DNA of 7,870 nucleotides from Clostridia bacterium (GCA_017632155.1 JAGBRZ010000012.1:1-7870); one strand, 5' to 3'; shown: positions 1 through 7,002, counted from the first letter of the stretch. The notes: a model not told the origin generated them from the letters alone. Made by a program: numbers and translations.

Positions 1-9
1 AACAAAAAC

Positions 10-29
10 GGGCGATTCATGAATCGCCC
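10..29. repeat. Perfect 20-bp palindrome
   Basis: Each half reads GGGCGATTCA on its own strand, so the 20 bases are exactly self-complementary with no loop. It is followed by CCTACGG, and a CCCTAC or GTAGGG word also borders the structured elements further right (around 100, 201 and 731). There is no open frame around it. It resembles the short palindromic intergenic repeats that are common in Clostridia genomes, but whether it is repeated elsewhere in this genome cannot be seen from one window. Confidence 0.6.
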
Positions 30-48
30 CTACGGACACACATAAATT

Positions 49-76
49 TCGGCAGAGATGTTGTTTTCTCTGCCGA
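49..76. other. 10-bp perfect hairpin of unknown role
   Basis: TCGGCAGAGA at 49-58 pairs exactly with TCTCTGCCGA at 67-76 around an 8-base loop. On the plus strand it is followed by TTTGTGTT, on the minus strand by AAATTTATG, so neither side has a convincing run of Ts. It could be a weak terminator for a gene lying left of the window. Its right arm also overlaps the -35/-10 region of the promoter candidate that follows, so it could affect that promoter instead. Confidence 0.45.
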
Positions 77-89
77 TTTGTGTTATAAT
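61..89 (+). promoter_or_regulatory. Candidate promoter with extended -10
   Basis: The -10 is a perfect TATAAT at 84-89 preceded by TG one base away (TGT at 81-83), the extended -10 pattern. A weak -35, TTGTTT, lies at 61-66 with a 17-base spacer. Transcription would start near 96 and run through the structured element to the small gene at 279, giving a leader of about 180 bases. The extended -10 partly offsets the poor -35. Confidence 0.45.
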
Positions 90-99
90 GGGGTATATC

Positions 100-206
100 G
101 TAGGGCGGGGGCAATGTTTGCGAAGCAAACTTGACATTGAGCGAAGCGAAATATGCTTGCATCCCGCCGCAATTTAGGCCACGGCGGCACCAAGGCACCG
201 CCCTAC
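100..206. repeat. Structured intergenic element with terminal inverted repeats
   Basis: GTAGGGCGG at 100-108 is the exact reverse complement of CCGCCCTAC at 198-206, so the element is bounded by 9-bp inverted repeats. Inside, GTTTGC(116-121)-GAA-GCAAAC(125-130) is a compact hairpin, nested within CAATGT(112-117)/ACATTG(134-139) and GGCGGG/CCCGCC. The heptamer GCGAAGC, known to form an unusually stable DNA mini-hairpin, occurs at 120-126 and 141-147. There is no coding frame. Size and ends fit a non-autonomous palindromic repeat (REP- or MITE-like), but there is no visible target duplication and copy number is unknown. Confidence 0.5.
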
Positions 207-229
207 AAGGGGTATGGGCTTTGCCCGAA

Positions 230-248
230 GCATTTGTAATACAAATGC
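230..248 (+). promoter_or_regulatory. Hairpin in the 5' leader of the small gene
   Basis: GCATTTGT (230-237) and ACAAATGC (241-248) pair exactly around a three-base AAT loop, just after a smaller GGGC-TTT-GCCC hairpin at 216-226. The stem ends 16 bases before the AAGGAG ribosome binding site at 265-270, so it would sit in the 5' untranslated region and leave the binding site free. It may stabilise the transcript or simply be part of the repeat-rich stretch; nothing shows a switching partner. Confidence 0.4.
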
Positions 249-278
249 GAAACTGGCGATAAATAAGGAGATTATTCT

Positions 279-542
279 ATGTTCCCTATCAAATTGGATG
301 GAGCAATTGTTCTATACTATACCTCGCAAGATGATTATGGTTATAGCATTTTCCCGAACGGAGAAATTGCTGATCATTATCGTTACCTTGCGATTTGCAA
401 ATACTCCAAAGATGATAAATATTATTTATTCTGTTGCGATGAGAATTATGAAGTGGTAAGCGATATGCTATATAATAGTGTTGAAGAATGTATGGCGATT
501 GCTTCGCAGTACAAAGAGAACATCGTTTGGAACAAAGCGTAG
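279..542 (+). CDS. Small hypothetical protein, Tyr-rich, 87 aa
   Basis: I do not recognise a family with confidence. The start is well supported: AAGGAG at 265-270 followed by 8 bases and ATG, and the frame ends in TAG. The product is cytoplasmic in appearance, with no signal peptide or membrane segment. It is acidic and rich in aromatic residues, with about ten tyrosines, including VLYYT near residue 11, YRYLAICKY near 34-42 and DDKYYLFCCDE near 45-55, then a likely helical tail (SVEECMAIASQYK, 67-79). The alternating hydrophobic pattern suggests a small alpha/beta domain. A single domain of this size beside repeats resembles small accessory proteins such as immunity-type proteins, but that is a guess. 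It is transcribed alone, towards the convergent oppA. The antisense and shifted frames here lack a ribosome binding site. Confidence 0.75.
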   Translation: MFPIKLDGAIVLYYTSQDDYGYSIFPNGEIADHYRYLAICKYSKDDKYYLFCCDENYEVVSDMLYNSVEECMAIASQYKENIVWNKA

Positions 543-565
543 TATCTATCAAGCCAAATAAATAT

Positions 566-597
566 ACCCCGACAGACCATTAAAAATCTGTCGGGGT
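566..597. terminator. Bidirectional terminator between small gene and oppA
   Basis: ACCCCGACAGA (566-576) pairs exactly with TCTGTCGGGGT (587-597) around a 10-base AT-rich loop, a GC-rich 11-bp stem. On the plus strand it lies 24 bases after the small gene's stop and is followed by TAATCTTTG, a modest T-tract. On the minus strand it is followed by TATATTTATTT, a better one. It is therefore well placed to end both the small gene and the convergent opp transcript. For oppA this implies a 3' untranslated region of about 260 bases. Confidence 0.7.
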
Positions 598-620
598 TAA
601 TCTTTGTCTTCTGCGTTGCA

Positions 621-749
621 TTTATACCTTTGCGGACAGTCGAGGGTCTCGCTGCGGCTCGGTCACACTCGCGTTCTGACATGCCACTGGCATGTCATTC
701 ATTGCGCTCGTGCCGCTTCGCTACGCCTGTCCCTACAAAACAGGTACAA
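621..749. repeat. Second structured repeat-like element, no gene
   Basis: Within 543-856, apart from the terminator, I see no gene. This part has imperfect terminal inverted repeats: TTTATACCT (621-629) against AGGTACAAA (741-749), with GGACAG (634-639) matching CTGTCC (727-732) inside them. The core is a strong hairpin, TGACATGCC (677-685)-ACT-GGCATGTCA (689-697). The heptamer GCTTCGC (715-721), reverse complement of GCGAAGC, links it to the element at 100-206, as does CCCTACA at 731-737. It is more GC-rich than the flanks. The open plus-strand frame at 604-849 has no ribosome binding site and a biased composition, so I do not call it a gene. Confidence 0.45.
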
Positions 750-856
750 ACTTCCTTATGAGAAGGAGCCTTTAGGGTCAGTTTTTCTCATTACGCATAG
801 GCGCAATCGATTTCATTCCGAATTGCCAAACGTCAAGCACAAAGCTTGAAATGGAA
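750..856. other. Non-coding 3' flank of oppA with two weak hairpins
   Basis: ATGAGAA (758-764) pairs with TTCTCAT (785-791), and CAAGC (834-838) pairs with GCTTG (844-848) just beyond the oppA stop. Neither is followed on the minus strand by a run of Ts, so I do not call them terminators; the nearest good one for oppA is at 566-597. No gene is visible. Confidence 0.4.
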
Positions 857-2653
857 TTATTTGTTAATGGTGGTATACATGAAGAACTTGTAGCCGAGCG
901 GGATAGAGAAGAAGCCTTCCACGCTGCTGTCGATCATGTAAACGTCAGTGTAGTAGTAGATAGGAGTAATGCAACCGGTAGCCATGATCATGTCTTCCGC
1001 AACGTGCATAAGATCATAACGCTTAGCGGCATCCTTGCAGGATTTGATTTCCGAGATGAGAACGTCATAGGTTTCTGCCCATGTGCCGTCTTCAACCTTG
1101 ATGTCATAGCCGAGAGCAGTGAGGTCAAGGTCATAGATTGCGAGATCCTTGTGCGCGCCCTTACCGAACTGAACGTCGTTGTTACCGGAGCCGGAGGTCC
1201 ACATATCAAGGAAGGAGATCGGGTCGTTGTAGTCAGCTACCCAGCCGTTACGTGCAACGGAGTAGTCGCCGTCCTTACGAGTGTTAAGGAAGGTGTTCCA
1301 TTCCTGGTTTGTAAGTGTCATATTGATACCAACGGCAGCAACAGCGCCCTGAATGTATTCAGCAATTGCCTTGTGGCCTTCGCCGGTGTTGTAGAGGTAT
1401 TTGATGGTAGGAACGTTGGTGAATTTCTGGGTTGCTTCATCAAAGTTGTAGTATTTCTTGAGGGTTGCAACGGCGGAAGCGAAGTTTGCTTCATAGTCTT
1501 CTGTTTTTACGCTGTAGTAACCGTCAAACTTGTCGGAAACGCCGGTGTTCTTGTAGAATTCCGTACCGTCTTCTTCAGTCATACCGCTGGGTACGAAGGT
1601 GGAAGCGGGAGCCTGACCGCCCTGTGCAACGGAATCTGCGATGTAGTTACGGTCGAGGAGGAGGCTGATTGCATTACGGATTTCTGCTTCTGCTGCAGCC
1701 TTTTCAGCGCCGGTCAAGTTAGAACCTGCGGGAAGGATTTCTTCGTTTACGTTCCAGCATACGTAGTAAGTACCGATCTGACCTGCGATAACGAATTCGC
1801 CGGGATACTGAGTCTTGAGCGCAGGGATTTCAGCGGTAGGAACGTCGTCAATGAGGAGCCAAGTGCCGTTCTTGAAGTTGGTGAGCATATTGTTTGCGTC
1901 ATCGGAGAGGTAGCACTTGAGCTCGGGCATGGTAACAGCGTCAGCGTTGTGGTAGTTGGGGTTCTTCTTAAGAACGATCACGCTGTCATGAGTCCAGGAA
2001 TCCATTACGTACGCACCATTGCAAACGTAAGTGGAAGCTTCGGTAGCCCAGCCTTCGTTGGCAACAACGTCTTCTCTTACGGGGAAGTAAGTCGGGAATG
2101 CAAGAAGCTCATTCCAGTAAGCAACGGAATTGGAAAGTGTAACGACGATAGTCTTATCGTCGGGAGCAGTAACGTTAAGCTTTGCGCCTGCAACGGGTTC
2201 TTCAGCCCAGATATCAGCGTAACCGTCGATAACGTCGAACATATAGCCGTAGTCTGCAGCGAGTTCAACGGAAGCGGCACGGTTCCAAGCAAATACGAAA
2301 TCGGAAGCCTTGAGCGCTACACCGTCAGACCATTTCAAACCGTCTTTCAAGGTGTAGGTGTAGGTAACGGTGCCGTCAGCATTCACAACACCTTCAGGAA
2401 GAGCAACTGCGCAGTCTGCTACGATCACTGCGTTACCTTTTGCGTCCTGCTCCCATTTAGCAAGACCTGCAAACATCTGAACGAGCATGGTAGCGCCGTC
2501 AACTGCAGAGTTGAGTGCGGGGTCGAGGGTGTCCGGCTCAGAGGCAAGACATACGGAAAGAGAATCTGTGGTTCCTTTATTCTTTTTACCACAGGATGCA
2601 AAGCAGCATACGACAACTGCCATTGCGAGGAAAAGAGCTACGAGCTTTTTCAT
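857..2653 (-). CDS. oppA: Oligopeptide-binding lipoprotein of the ABC importer (SBP family 5)
   Basis: This is the extracellular receptor that binds oligopeptides and hands them to OppBC. The 598-residue product starts with MKK, a hydrophobic core (residues 4-18) and the lipobox FASC, making Cys21 the predicted lipidated N-terminus. Family marks include the TYTYTLKDGLKWSDG stretch (97-111), typical of bacterial extracellular solute-binding protein family 5, and GWVADYNDPISFLDMW (470-485), characteristic of OppA-type proteins, followed by a C-terminal PIYYYTDVYMID segment (564-575). Length is slightly above the usual 530-560. The start is fixed by AAAGGAG at 2663-2669, 9 bases before ATG. It lies 151 bases after oppF with its own promoter candidate, so it may be expressed more strongly than the rest. 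Peptide is the likely ligand; size preference (di- or oligopeptide) cannot be read from sequence. Confidence 0.95.
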   Translation of the reverse strand: MKKLVALFLAMAVVVCCFASCGKKNKGTTDSLSVCLASEPDTLDPALNSAVDGATMLVQMFAGLAKWEQDAKGNAVIVADCAVALPEGVVNADGTVTYTYTLKDGLKWSDGVALKASDFVFAWNRAASVELAADYGYMFDVIDGYADIWAEEPVAGAKLNVTAPDDKTIVVTLSNSVAYWNELLAFPTYFPVREDVVANEGWATEASTYVCNGAYVMDSWTHDSVIVLKKNPNYHNADAVTMPELKCYLSDDANNMLTNFKNGTWLLIDDVPTAEIPALKTQYPGEFVIAGQIGTYYVCWNVNEEILPAGSNLTGAEKAAAEAEIRNAISLLLDRNYIADSVAQGGQAPASTFVPSGMTEEDGTEFYKNTGVSDKFDGYYSVKTEDYEANFASAVATLKKYYNFDEATQKFTNVPTIKYLYNTGEGHKAIAEYIQGAVAAVGINMTLTNQEWNTFLNTRKDGDYSVARNGWVADYNDPISFLDMWTSGSGNNDVQFGKGAHKDLAIYDLDLTALGYDIKVEDGTWAETYDVLISEIKSCKDAAKRYDLMHVAEDMIMATGCITPIYYYTDVYMIDSSVEGFFSIPLGYKFFMYTTINK

Positions 2654-2688
2654 AAGGGGAATCTCCTTTATGTAATAAAATTTAATTT

Positions 2689-2716
2689 ATTTTAATGCGT
2701 TAAACAGGATTGGCAA
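2689..2716 (-). promoter_or_regulatory. Candidate internal promoter for oppA
   Basis: On the minus strand TTGCCA (2711-2716, five of six matches to TTGACA) is followed after 16 bases by TAAAAT (2689-2694, five of six matches to TATAAT). Transcription would start near 2682, only about 30 bases before the oppA start codon and just upstream of its ribosome binding site. It lies downstream of the hairpin/T-tract at the end of oppF. A separate promoter fits the need for excess binding protein over membrane components. Confidence 0.5.
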
Positions 2717-2790
2717 GATCAGAACACATCCGATTGAAACGGAAGATACGCTCGAACAGAGCCACATCATCATTAACACAATAAAATCGG

Positions 2791-2819
2791 AAAAATATCT
2801 GAGATCAATCGTTGATCTC
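2791..2819 (-). terminator. Hairpin plus T-tract overlapping the oppF stop codon
   Basis: Read on the minus strand, GAGATCAA (2819-2812) and TTGATCTC (2808-2801) form a perfect 8-bp stem with a CGA loop, followed by AGATATTTTT. The oppF TGA (2805-2807) is inside the 3' arm. The stem is AT-rich, so termination would be partial. A ribosome finishing oppF would also cover the stem, which could couple read-through into oppA to translation of oppF. Confidence 0.5.
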
Positions 2820-3791
2820 TGCCGCACGGTGGCAAGCAACGAAATGTCCTTTGGACACTTCCTTGAATTCAGGCATAGCTTCCGCGCACGCGGGTGTCGC
2901 GTAACGGCAACGGGTGCGGAAGGGACAGCCGGAGGGAGCGTTCAGCGGGCTGGGAATATCGCCGTTAAGAACGATTCTCTGATTGGCTCTCGCAATCTTG
3001 GGATCCGGAACGGGGATCGCGGAAAGCAAAGATTTCGTATAGGGGTGCAAGGGATGCATATGAAGCTCTTCCGCATCCGCAAGCTCACCCATACGGCCGA
3101 GATACCTGACGGCGATCCTATCACCGATATGCCGGACGACGAGAAGGTCATGCGCAACGAAGAGATACGTCAGTCCCAGCTCCTCCTGAAGTTCACCGAA
3201 CATATTGATGACCTGCGCCTGAATGGAAACGTCAAGCGCGGATACGGGCTCGTCGCATACGATGAATTCGGGATTTACGGCAAGCGCGCGTGCAATACCG
3301 ATTCTCTGGCGCTGACCGCCGGAAAATTCATGCGCGTAACGGGAAGCGTGTTCGCTGTTCAGACCAACCTTCGACATGAGCTCAAGAATTCTGTCACGGC
3401 GGTCTGTCTGATTTTTATAAAGCTTATGTACGTCGATCGGTTCACCGATAATATCGGAAACCGTCATACGGGGGTTGAGCGAGGAATACGGATCCTGGAA
3501 GACCATCGTCGCTTTTTTGCGGTATTCCTTGAGATCTGCCGCGCTTTCCAGTTTTTTTCCGTCGTAAATGATCTCGCCGGCGGTAGGCTTATAGAGATGA
3601 AGCAGAGTTCTGCCAACCGTTGTTTTACCGCAGCCGGATTCTCCCACAAGACCGAGTGTTTCACCTTTTTTGATGGAAAAGGAAACATCGTCAACCGCTT
3701 TGAGAGGTTTGTTTTTGAAAAGACCGACATTGATATCAAAATATTTTTTGAGGTGGTTCACCTCGATGAGCGTTTTATTTTCCTTACTCAT
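2805..3791 (-). CDS. oppF: Oligopeptide ABC importer ATP-binding subunit OppF
   Basis: One of the two cytoplasmic ATPases that power peptide uptake with OppD. The 328-residue product has Walker A GESGCGKT (50-57), Q-loop [11 protein letters not shown] (97-107, Gln99), signature FSGGQ (156-160), Walker B FIVCDE (176-181), D-loop SALD, and switch His214. The C-terminal oligopeptide/dipeptide extension carries HPLHPYT (246-252) and four cysteines, C289, C295, C302 and C320, in the CPFxxRC-x6-C-x17-C pattern that in this family can hold an iron-sulfur cluster. I chose ATG at 3789-3791 because it overlaps the oppD stop (ATGA) and gives the MSKENK start usual for the family. The frame is open 29 codons further, but that stretch (MLDVCEG...) is only the oppD tail read in another frame. 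Confidence 0.95.
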   Translation of the reverse strand: MSKENKTLIEVNHLKKYFDINVGLFKNKPLKAVDDVSFSIKKGETLGLVGESGCGKTTVGRTLLHLYKPTAGEIIYDGKKLESAADLKEYRKKATMVFQDPYSSLNPRMTVSDIIGEPIDVHKLYKNQTDRRDRILELMSKVGLNSEHASRYAHEFSGGQRQRIGIARALAVNPEFIVCDEPVSALDVSIQAQVINMFGELQEELGLTYLFVAHDLLVVRHIGDRIAVRYLGRMGELADAEELHMHPLHPYTKSLLSAIPVPDPKIARANQRIVLNGDIPSPLNAPSGCPFRTRCRYATPACAEAMPEFKEVSKGHFVACHRAAEIND

Positions 3792-4819
3792 TCGTTGCCA
3801 CCGCCTTTCTGTGTTTTTTCGGGTGCTTCCACGGATACCGTACCGTTTTCGAGGCACTCCTTCACACACATCCAGCAAGCAACTCTGTGTTCATCGTTGA
3901 CGTCGATCTTCGGTGCGTGCTGCGTCATACAGATCTTCATCGCCGCATCGCAACGGGGAGCAAAGGGACAGCCCTTCGGCATATTCAAAAGGTCGATCGG
4001 CGTACCTGCGATCGGATGCAGCTTCTGTCCAAGCGTAGCGGAAGAGGGGATGGAACGAAGCAAGCCCTTCGTATATTCGTGCTTGGGATTATAGAAAATC
4101 TCATCCGCCGTTCCCTGCTCGCAGATGGAGCCGGCGTACATAACGACGACCTCATCACACATCTGCGCAACGACACCGAGGTCGTGCGTAATCATGATGA
4201 TCGCCATACCGAACTCTCGCTGAAGATCACGCATAAGCTCAAGAATCTGTGCCTGAATCGTTACGTCAAGCGCCGTCGTAGGCTCATCCGCAATCAGAAT
4301 ATCAGGCTCGCAAGCCAATGCCATCGCGATCATAACTCTCTGACGCATACCGCCGGAAAGCTCGTGTGGGTACTGCTTCATACGTTTTTCCGGTTCGTTG
4401 ACGTTAACGAGACGGAGCATTTCCACTGCTCGCTCACGCGCTTCGGCTTTATTGCGGTTGGTATGCAAAATGATGGCTTCACAAAGCTGTGCGCCAATCG
4501 TATAAGTGGGATTGAGAGAGGTCATCGGATCCTGGAAAATGATAGAAACCTTATTGCCTCTGACGGTTTTCATCTTTTTCTCACCCGCGCCGACGAGCTC
4601 TTCCCCGTCGATCTTGATGGAGCCTTCCACGATTTTACCCGTGGAGGCAAGGATCTGCATAATGGAGTAGGCGGTTACGGATTTTCCTGAACCGGATTCG
4701 CCTACAATACCAAGAACCTTTCCGCGTTCCAGAAAAAAGGAAACGCCGTTGACTGCCTTAACCTCACCGGCATCCGTAAAAAAGGAGGTATGTAAATTGT
4801 TGACTTCCAAAAGTGCCAT
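3788..4819 (-). CDS. oppD: Oligopeptide ABC importer ATP-binding subunit OppD
   Basis: The partner ATPase of OppF, 343 residues. It has Walker A GESGSGKS (40-47), Q-loop [12 protein letters not shown] (93-104, Gln96), signature LSGGM (154-158), Walker B DILIADE (173-179), [12 protein letters not shown], and switch His212. The C-terminal extension has HEYTKGLL (247-254) and the cysteines C284, C290, C297 and C315 in the same CPFxxRC pattern as OppF, plus two extra ones (C318, C322). The last 20 residues are a polar, probably flexible tail. The start has AAAGGAG at 4828-4834, 8 bases upstream, in a 16-base gap after oppC. The end overlaps oppF by four bases (ATGA), indicating translational coupling. 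The LSGGM signature and [17 protein letters not shown] stretch are OppD/DppD-like and separate it from OppF. Confidence 0.95.
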   Translation of the reverse strand: MALLEVNNLHTSFFTDAGEVKAVNGVSFFLERGKVLGIVGESGSGKSVTAYSIMQILASTGKIVEGSIKIDGEELVGAGEKKMKTVRGNKVSIIFQDPMTSLNPTYTIGAQLCEAIILHTNRNKAEARERAVEMLRLVNVNEPEKRMKQYPHELSGGMRQRVMIAMALACEPDILIADEPTTALDVTIQAQILELMRDLQREFGMAIIMITHDLGVVAQMCDEVVVMYAGSICEQGTADEIFYNPKHEYTKGLLRSIPSSATLGQKLHPIAGTPIDLLNMPKGCPFAPRCDAAMKICMTQHAPKIDVNDEHRVACWMCVKECLENGTVSVEAPEKTQKGGGNE

Positions 4820-4835
4820 ATCATTTTCTCCTTTC

Positions 4836-5894
4836 TTAACCGTTCAGCTTCGGGTCGAACGCATCGCGCAAGCCGTCACCAAAAAGATTAAGGGACAGAA
4901 CGATAAGCGAAATGACGATTGCCGGAATAACGAGTCGATAGGGATAACTGTTGATGCCGTTCAGAGCATCGGATGCCAGAGATCCGAGAGAAGGCATGGG
5001 TGCGTTTACGCCGAGACCAAGGAAGGAAAGGTAGCTTTCCGTAAAAATGGCGCTGGGAATCTGCAATGCGGTGGAGATGATCAGAACGCTGATGCAGTTC
5101 GGAATCAAGTGTTTGCGGATGATTCTTCCGGGCTTAGCGCCGGACGTTTTTGCCGCAAGGACATATTCCTGCTCACGCAGTGAAAGGATCTGTCCGCGGA
5201 TCAAGCGCGCCATCGAAACCCAATACAAGAGCGCAAACACAAGGAAAAGGCTGATGATATTGGTACCGATCTTCTCAAGAGCAGTTCCCTCGAGAATGGC
5301 ATCCAGCGCTTCATTTAAAACTGCCGCAAGCAAAATAACCATAAGCATATCGGGCAATGAATAAATAATATCCACGATTCTCATGATGACGAGGTCGACC
5401 TTACCGCCGACGTAGCCGGCAACAGAGCCGACGAGAAGTCCGATCACGAGAACGATAATGCTGGCAAAAAATCCAACGGCAAGAGAAATGCGGGCACCGT
5501 AGACCACGCGGATGAAATAATCACGTCCTTGGGAATCCGTACCGAAAACGTGGGGGAAAATGAATTCTCCGTTCTCCATTCGCTTTTGCTCCGTCGCGCC
5601 GTAAGTAAAAGGCTTGAGATTATTATAAGAAGGATCCACGGGCTTACCGGGAGTAATGCCGAGCTGCTGATCGTAAGCATAAGGCCAGAACATCGGCAGA
5701 AGGATCGATACGATGGTGATCATAACAATAATGAAGAATGACACCGTGGCAATTTTATTTTTCAAAAGTCGCTTCACGCCGTCCTTGAAGAAGGTGGAAG
5801 CGGGACGCATCTTGACCAAATATTCCTTTTCCTCTGCCGTTGCGGGAACAAAACTGTCAAGGTCGACCTGAAGGGTAAGTTTATTTTTATTCAT
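4836..5894 (-). CDS. oppC: Oligopeptide ABC importer permease OppC
   Basis: The second membrane channel subunit, 352 residues. A cytoplasmic N-terminus of about 45 residues leads to a first membrane helix (about 47-71), then a long extracytoplasmic loop ending in HVFGTDSQGRD (115-125), a hallmark of OppC/DppC proteins. A five-helix core follows (about 138-160, 168-195, 212-230, 265-285, 321-345). The EAA coupling loop, EQEYVLAAKTSGAKPGRIIR (241-260) followed by KHLIPN, contacts the ATPases. The N-terminal region and first loop make it longer than the roughly 300-residue enteric homologues, as is common in Bacillota. The start is set by AAGGAG at 5905-5910, which overlaps the oppB stop codon, 10 bases before ATG. 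The 14-base gap to oppB implies one transcript. Confidence 0.95.
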   Translation of the reverse strand: MNKNKLTLQVDLDSFVPATAEEKEYLVKMRPASTFFKDGVKRLLKNKIATVSFFIIVMITIVSILLPMFWPYAYDQQLGITPGKPVDPSYNNLKPFTYGATEQKRMENGEFIFPHVFGTDSQGRDYFIRVVYGARISLAVGFFASIIVLVIGLLVGSVAGYVGGKVDLVIMRIVDIIYSLPDMLMVILLAAVLNEALDAILEGTALEKIGTNIISLFLVFALLYWVSMARLIRGQILSLREQEYVLAAKTSGAKPGRIIRKHLIPNCISVLIISTALQIPSAIFTESYLSFLGLGVNAPMPSLGSLASDALNGINSYPYRLVIPAIVISLIVLSLNLFGDGLRDAFDPKLNG

Positions 5895-5908
5895 ACGGGC
5901 TATACTCC

Positions 5909-6838
5909 TTACTCCAATTTGATTCGGGGATCCACTACCTTATAGAGGATATCGCTGACAAGGTTCATTACAACGATAAGCGTCGCAAGAACGATCGTCG
6001 TACCCATGATCAACGGATAATCTCGGTCGGTAATGCTGGAAACGAACGCACGGCCAATACCGTTGACCGCGAAAATACGCTCCACGACGAGAGAACCCGT
6101 AACGATATACGCAAGCATGGGACCGCAGTATGTGATGACGGGGATCAGCGAGTTCTTCAAGGCGTGCTTGAAAATAACGGATCTCGGAGAAACACCCTTT
6201 GCTTTCGCGGTACGGATATAATCCTGTCCCAGAACGTCCAGCATGGAGGAACGAGTCAAACGGGTGATATACGCCGTCGGATAAAGAGCAAGCGTAACAA
6301 TCGGGAGAACAAGACCGCCTTCGAGTGAGCCGTTGGCAGGAAGGATGGGGACGGTAATGCAAAAGACGATCAGCAAAAGCGTACCCATAATAAAGGATGG
6401 CATGGAAACGAACGCCGTCGTAACAACCATGATCAGCTTATCGATGAATTTGTTTCTGCGGAGTGCCGCAACCGAACCGAGAACGACGCCGCATACGATT
6501 GCAATGGAAGCCGCCGTGAGACCAAGAACGGCGCTCACACCGAGACCATCGCCGATGATATCGATAACGTCACGTCCTCTCTGCTTGAGAGAAGGACCGA
6601 AATCAAATTTCGTAACAATATCCTTGAGATACGTCAAATACTGCTGGAAAACCGGCTTGTCCAAGCCGTATTTCGCTTCCAGCGCCGCCTGCGCCTCAGG
6701 CGTAATTGCCTTTTCGCTCTGAAAAGGTCCGCCGGGTACAAGACGGGTTACAAAAAACGTAATCGTGATAATAACCCATACCGTGACGAGTGAAAGAATC
6801 AATCGCTTCAGTATATAGAAAAACGTTTTTGAATTCAC
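5909..6838 (-). CDS. oppB: Oligopeptide ABC importer permease OppB
   Basis: First gene of the operon and first channel subunit, 309 residues. It has an N-terminal helix (about 10-31) ending in the typical FFVTRLVPGGPF, then an extracytoplasmic loop containing AKYGLDKPVFQQYLTYL (55-71) and LKQRGRDV. Further membrane helices lie near 100-122, 134-160, 176-195, 230-255 and 276-300. The EAA loop is QDYIRTAKAKGVSPRSVIFK (205-224), and the protein ends in the family-typical SDILYKVVDPRIK. I place the start at GTG 6836-6838, giving MNSKTFFYILKR, because the ribosome binding site AAAAGGTGG at 6847-6855 sits 8 bases before it. The in-frame GTG four codons upstream lies inside that site and cannot be the start. 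Length then matches homologues of about 305-310. Confidence 0.95.
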   Translation of the reverse strand: MNSKTFFYILKRLILSLVTVWVIITITFFVTRLVPGGPFQSEKAITPEAQAALEAKYGLDKPVFQQYLTYLKDIVTKFDFGPSLKQRGRDVIDIIGDGLGVSAVLGLTAASIAIVCGVVLGSVAALRRNKFIDKLIMVVTTAFVSMPSFIMGTLLLIVFCITVPILPANGSLEGGLVLPIVTLALYPTAYITRLTRSSMLDVLGQDYIRTAKAKGVSPRSVIFKHALKNSLIPVITYCGPMLAYIVTGSLVVERIFAVNGIGRAFVSSITDRDYPLIMGTTIVLATLIVVMNLVSDILYKVVDPRIKLE

Positions 6839-6846
6839 TGTAATAA

Positions 6847-6855
6847 CCACCTTTT
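6847..6855 (-). promoter_or_regulatory. Ribosome binding site that sets the oppB start
   Basis: Reads AAAAGGTGG on the minus strand, one mismatch from AAGGAGG, with 8 bases to the GTG at 6836-6838. An upstream GTG at 6848-6850 lies within it. The slightly imperfect site and the GTG start both suggest moderate translation of oppB. Confidence 0.75.
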
Positions 6856-6870
6856 TCTGAAGATTTCAAA

Positions 6871-6923
6871 CAAAAAAATACGTTTGAACGCCCGTTTTTG
6901 AAAAACGAAACATCCAAACGTAT
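6871..6923 (-). terminator. Intrinsic terminator or attenuator in the opp leader
   Basis: On the minus strand ATACGTTTG (6923-6915) pairs perfectly with CAAACGTAT (6886-6878). Within it, CGTTTTT (6907-6901) pairs with AAAAACG (6899-6893), making a two-part stem with an internal loop. Immediately after the base come six further Ts (6877-6872), continuing the final T of the stem. This is the form of a rho-independent terminator. It lies downstream of the opp promoter candidate and only about 40 bases before the oppB start, so it would act on the operon's own leader as well as stopping any transcript coming from 7322-7870. Confidence 0.6.
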
Positions 6924-6935
6924 ATCGATTGTTAA

Positions 6936-7002
6936 AAGTCCAAGATCCAAAGTCCAAAGTCTAAAGCCAAAAAAAGTCTAAAAGCCTAAAGTACGGAGTC
7001 CA
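6936..7002. repeat. Tandem heptamer repeat in the opp leader
   Basis: Five head-to-tail seven-base units run from 6936 to 6970 on the plus strand: AAGTCCA, AGATCCA, AAGTCCA, AAGTCTA, AAGCCAA. After four extra bases come further copies AAGTCTA (6974-6980) and AAGCCTA (6982-6988), and a partial AGTCCA at 6997-7002. On the transcribed strand it reads as repeated TGGACTT. No frame crosses it usefully. It could be a slippage-prone simple repeat or a set of binding sites in the leader RNA. Confidence 0.65.

Noticed and set aside
1..250. A CRISPR array suggested by the repeated palindromes at the left edge
   Set aside because: There is no direct repeat with constant length and unique spacers of similar size. 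The repeats are inverted and differ from each other.
604..849. An 81-codon plus-strand frame over the structured element
   Set aside because: It has no ribosome binding site, its residues simply reflect the inverted repeats, and there is no sensible protein pattern.
851..2695. A 614-codon open frame on the plus strand, opposite oppA
   Set aside because: It mirrors oppA codon use: valine- and cysteine-rich, no ribosome binding site, no domain. The minus strand has a lipobox, family motifs and a ribosome binding site.
2829..4690. Long plus-strand open frames (2829-4094 and 3887-4690) opposite oppF and oppD
   Set aside because: Both are antisense to genes with full ATPase motif sets, are Arg/His-rich as antisense frames tend to be, and have no ribosome binding site.
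6866..6913. A 15-codon open frame (MFRFSKTGVQTYFFV) within the opp leader hairpin, as an attenuation leader peptide
   Set aside because: No ribosome binding site precedes its ATG and there is no striking run of one regulatory amino acid. Attenuation by leader translation is not supported.
6696..6950. An 84-codon minus-strand frame spanning the oppB start and leader
   Set aside because: It overlaps the oppB coding start, the ribosome binding site and the terminator hairpin, and has no start signal of its own.
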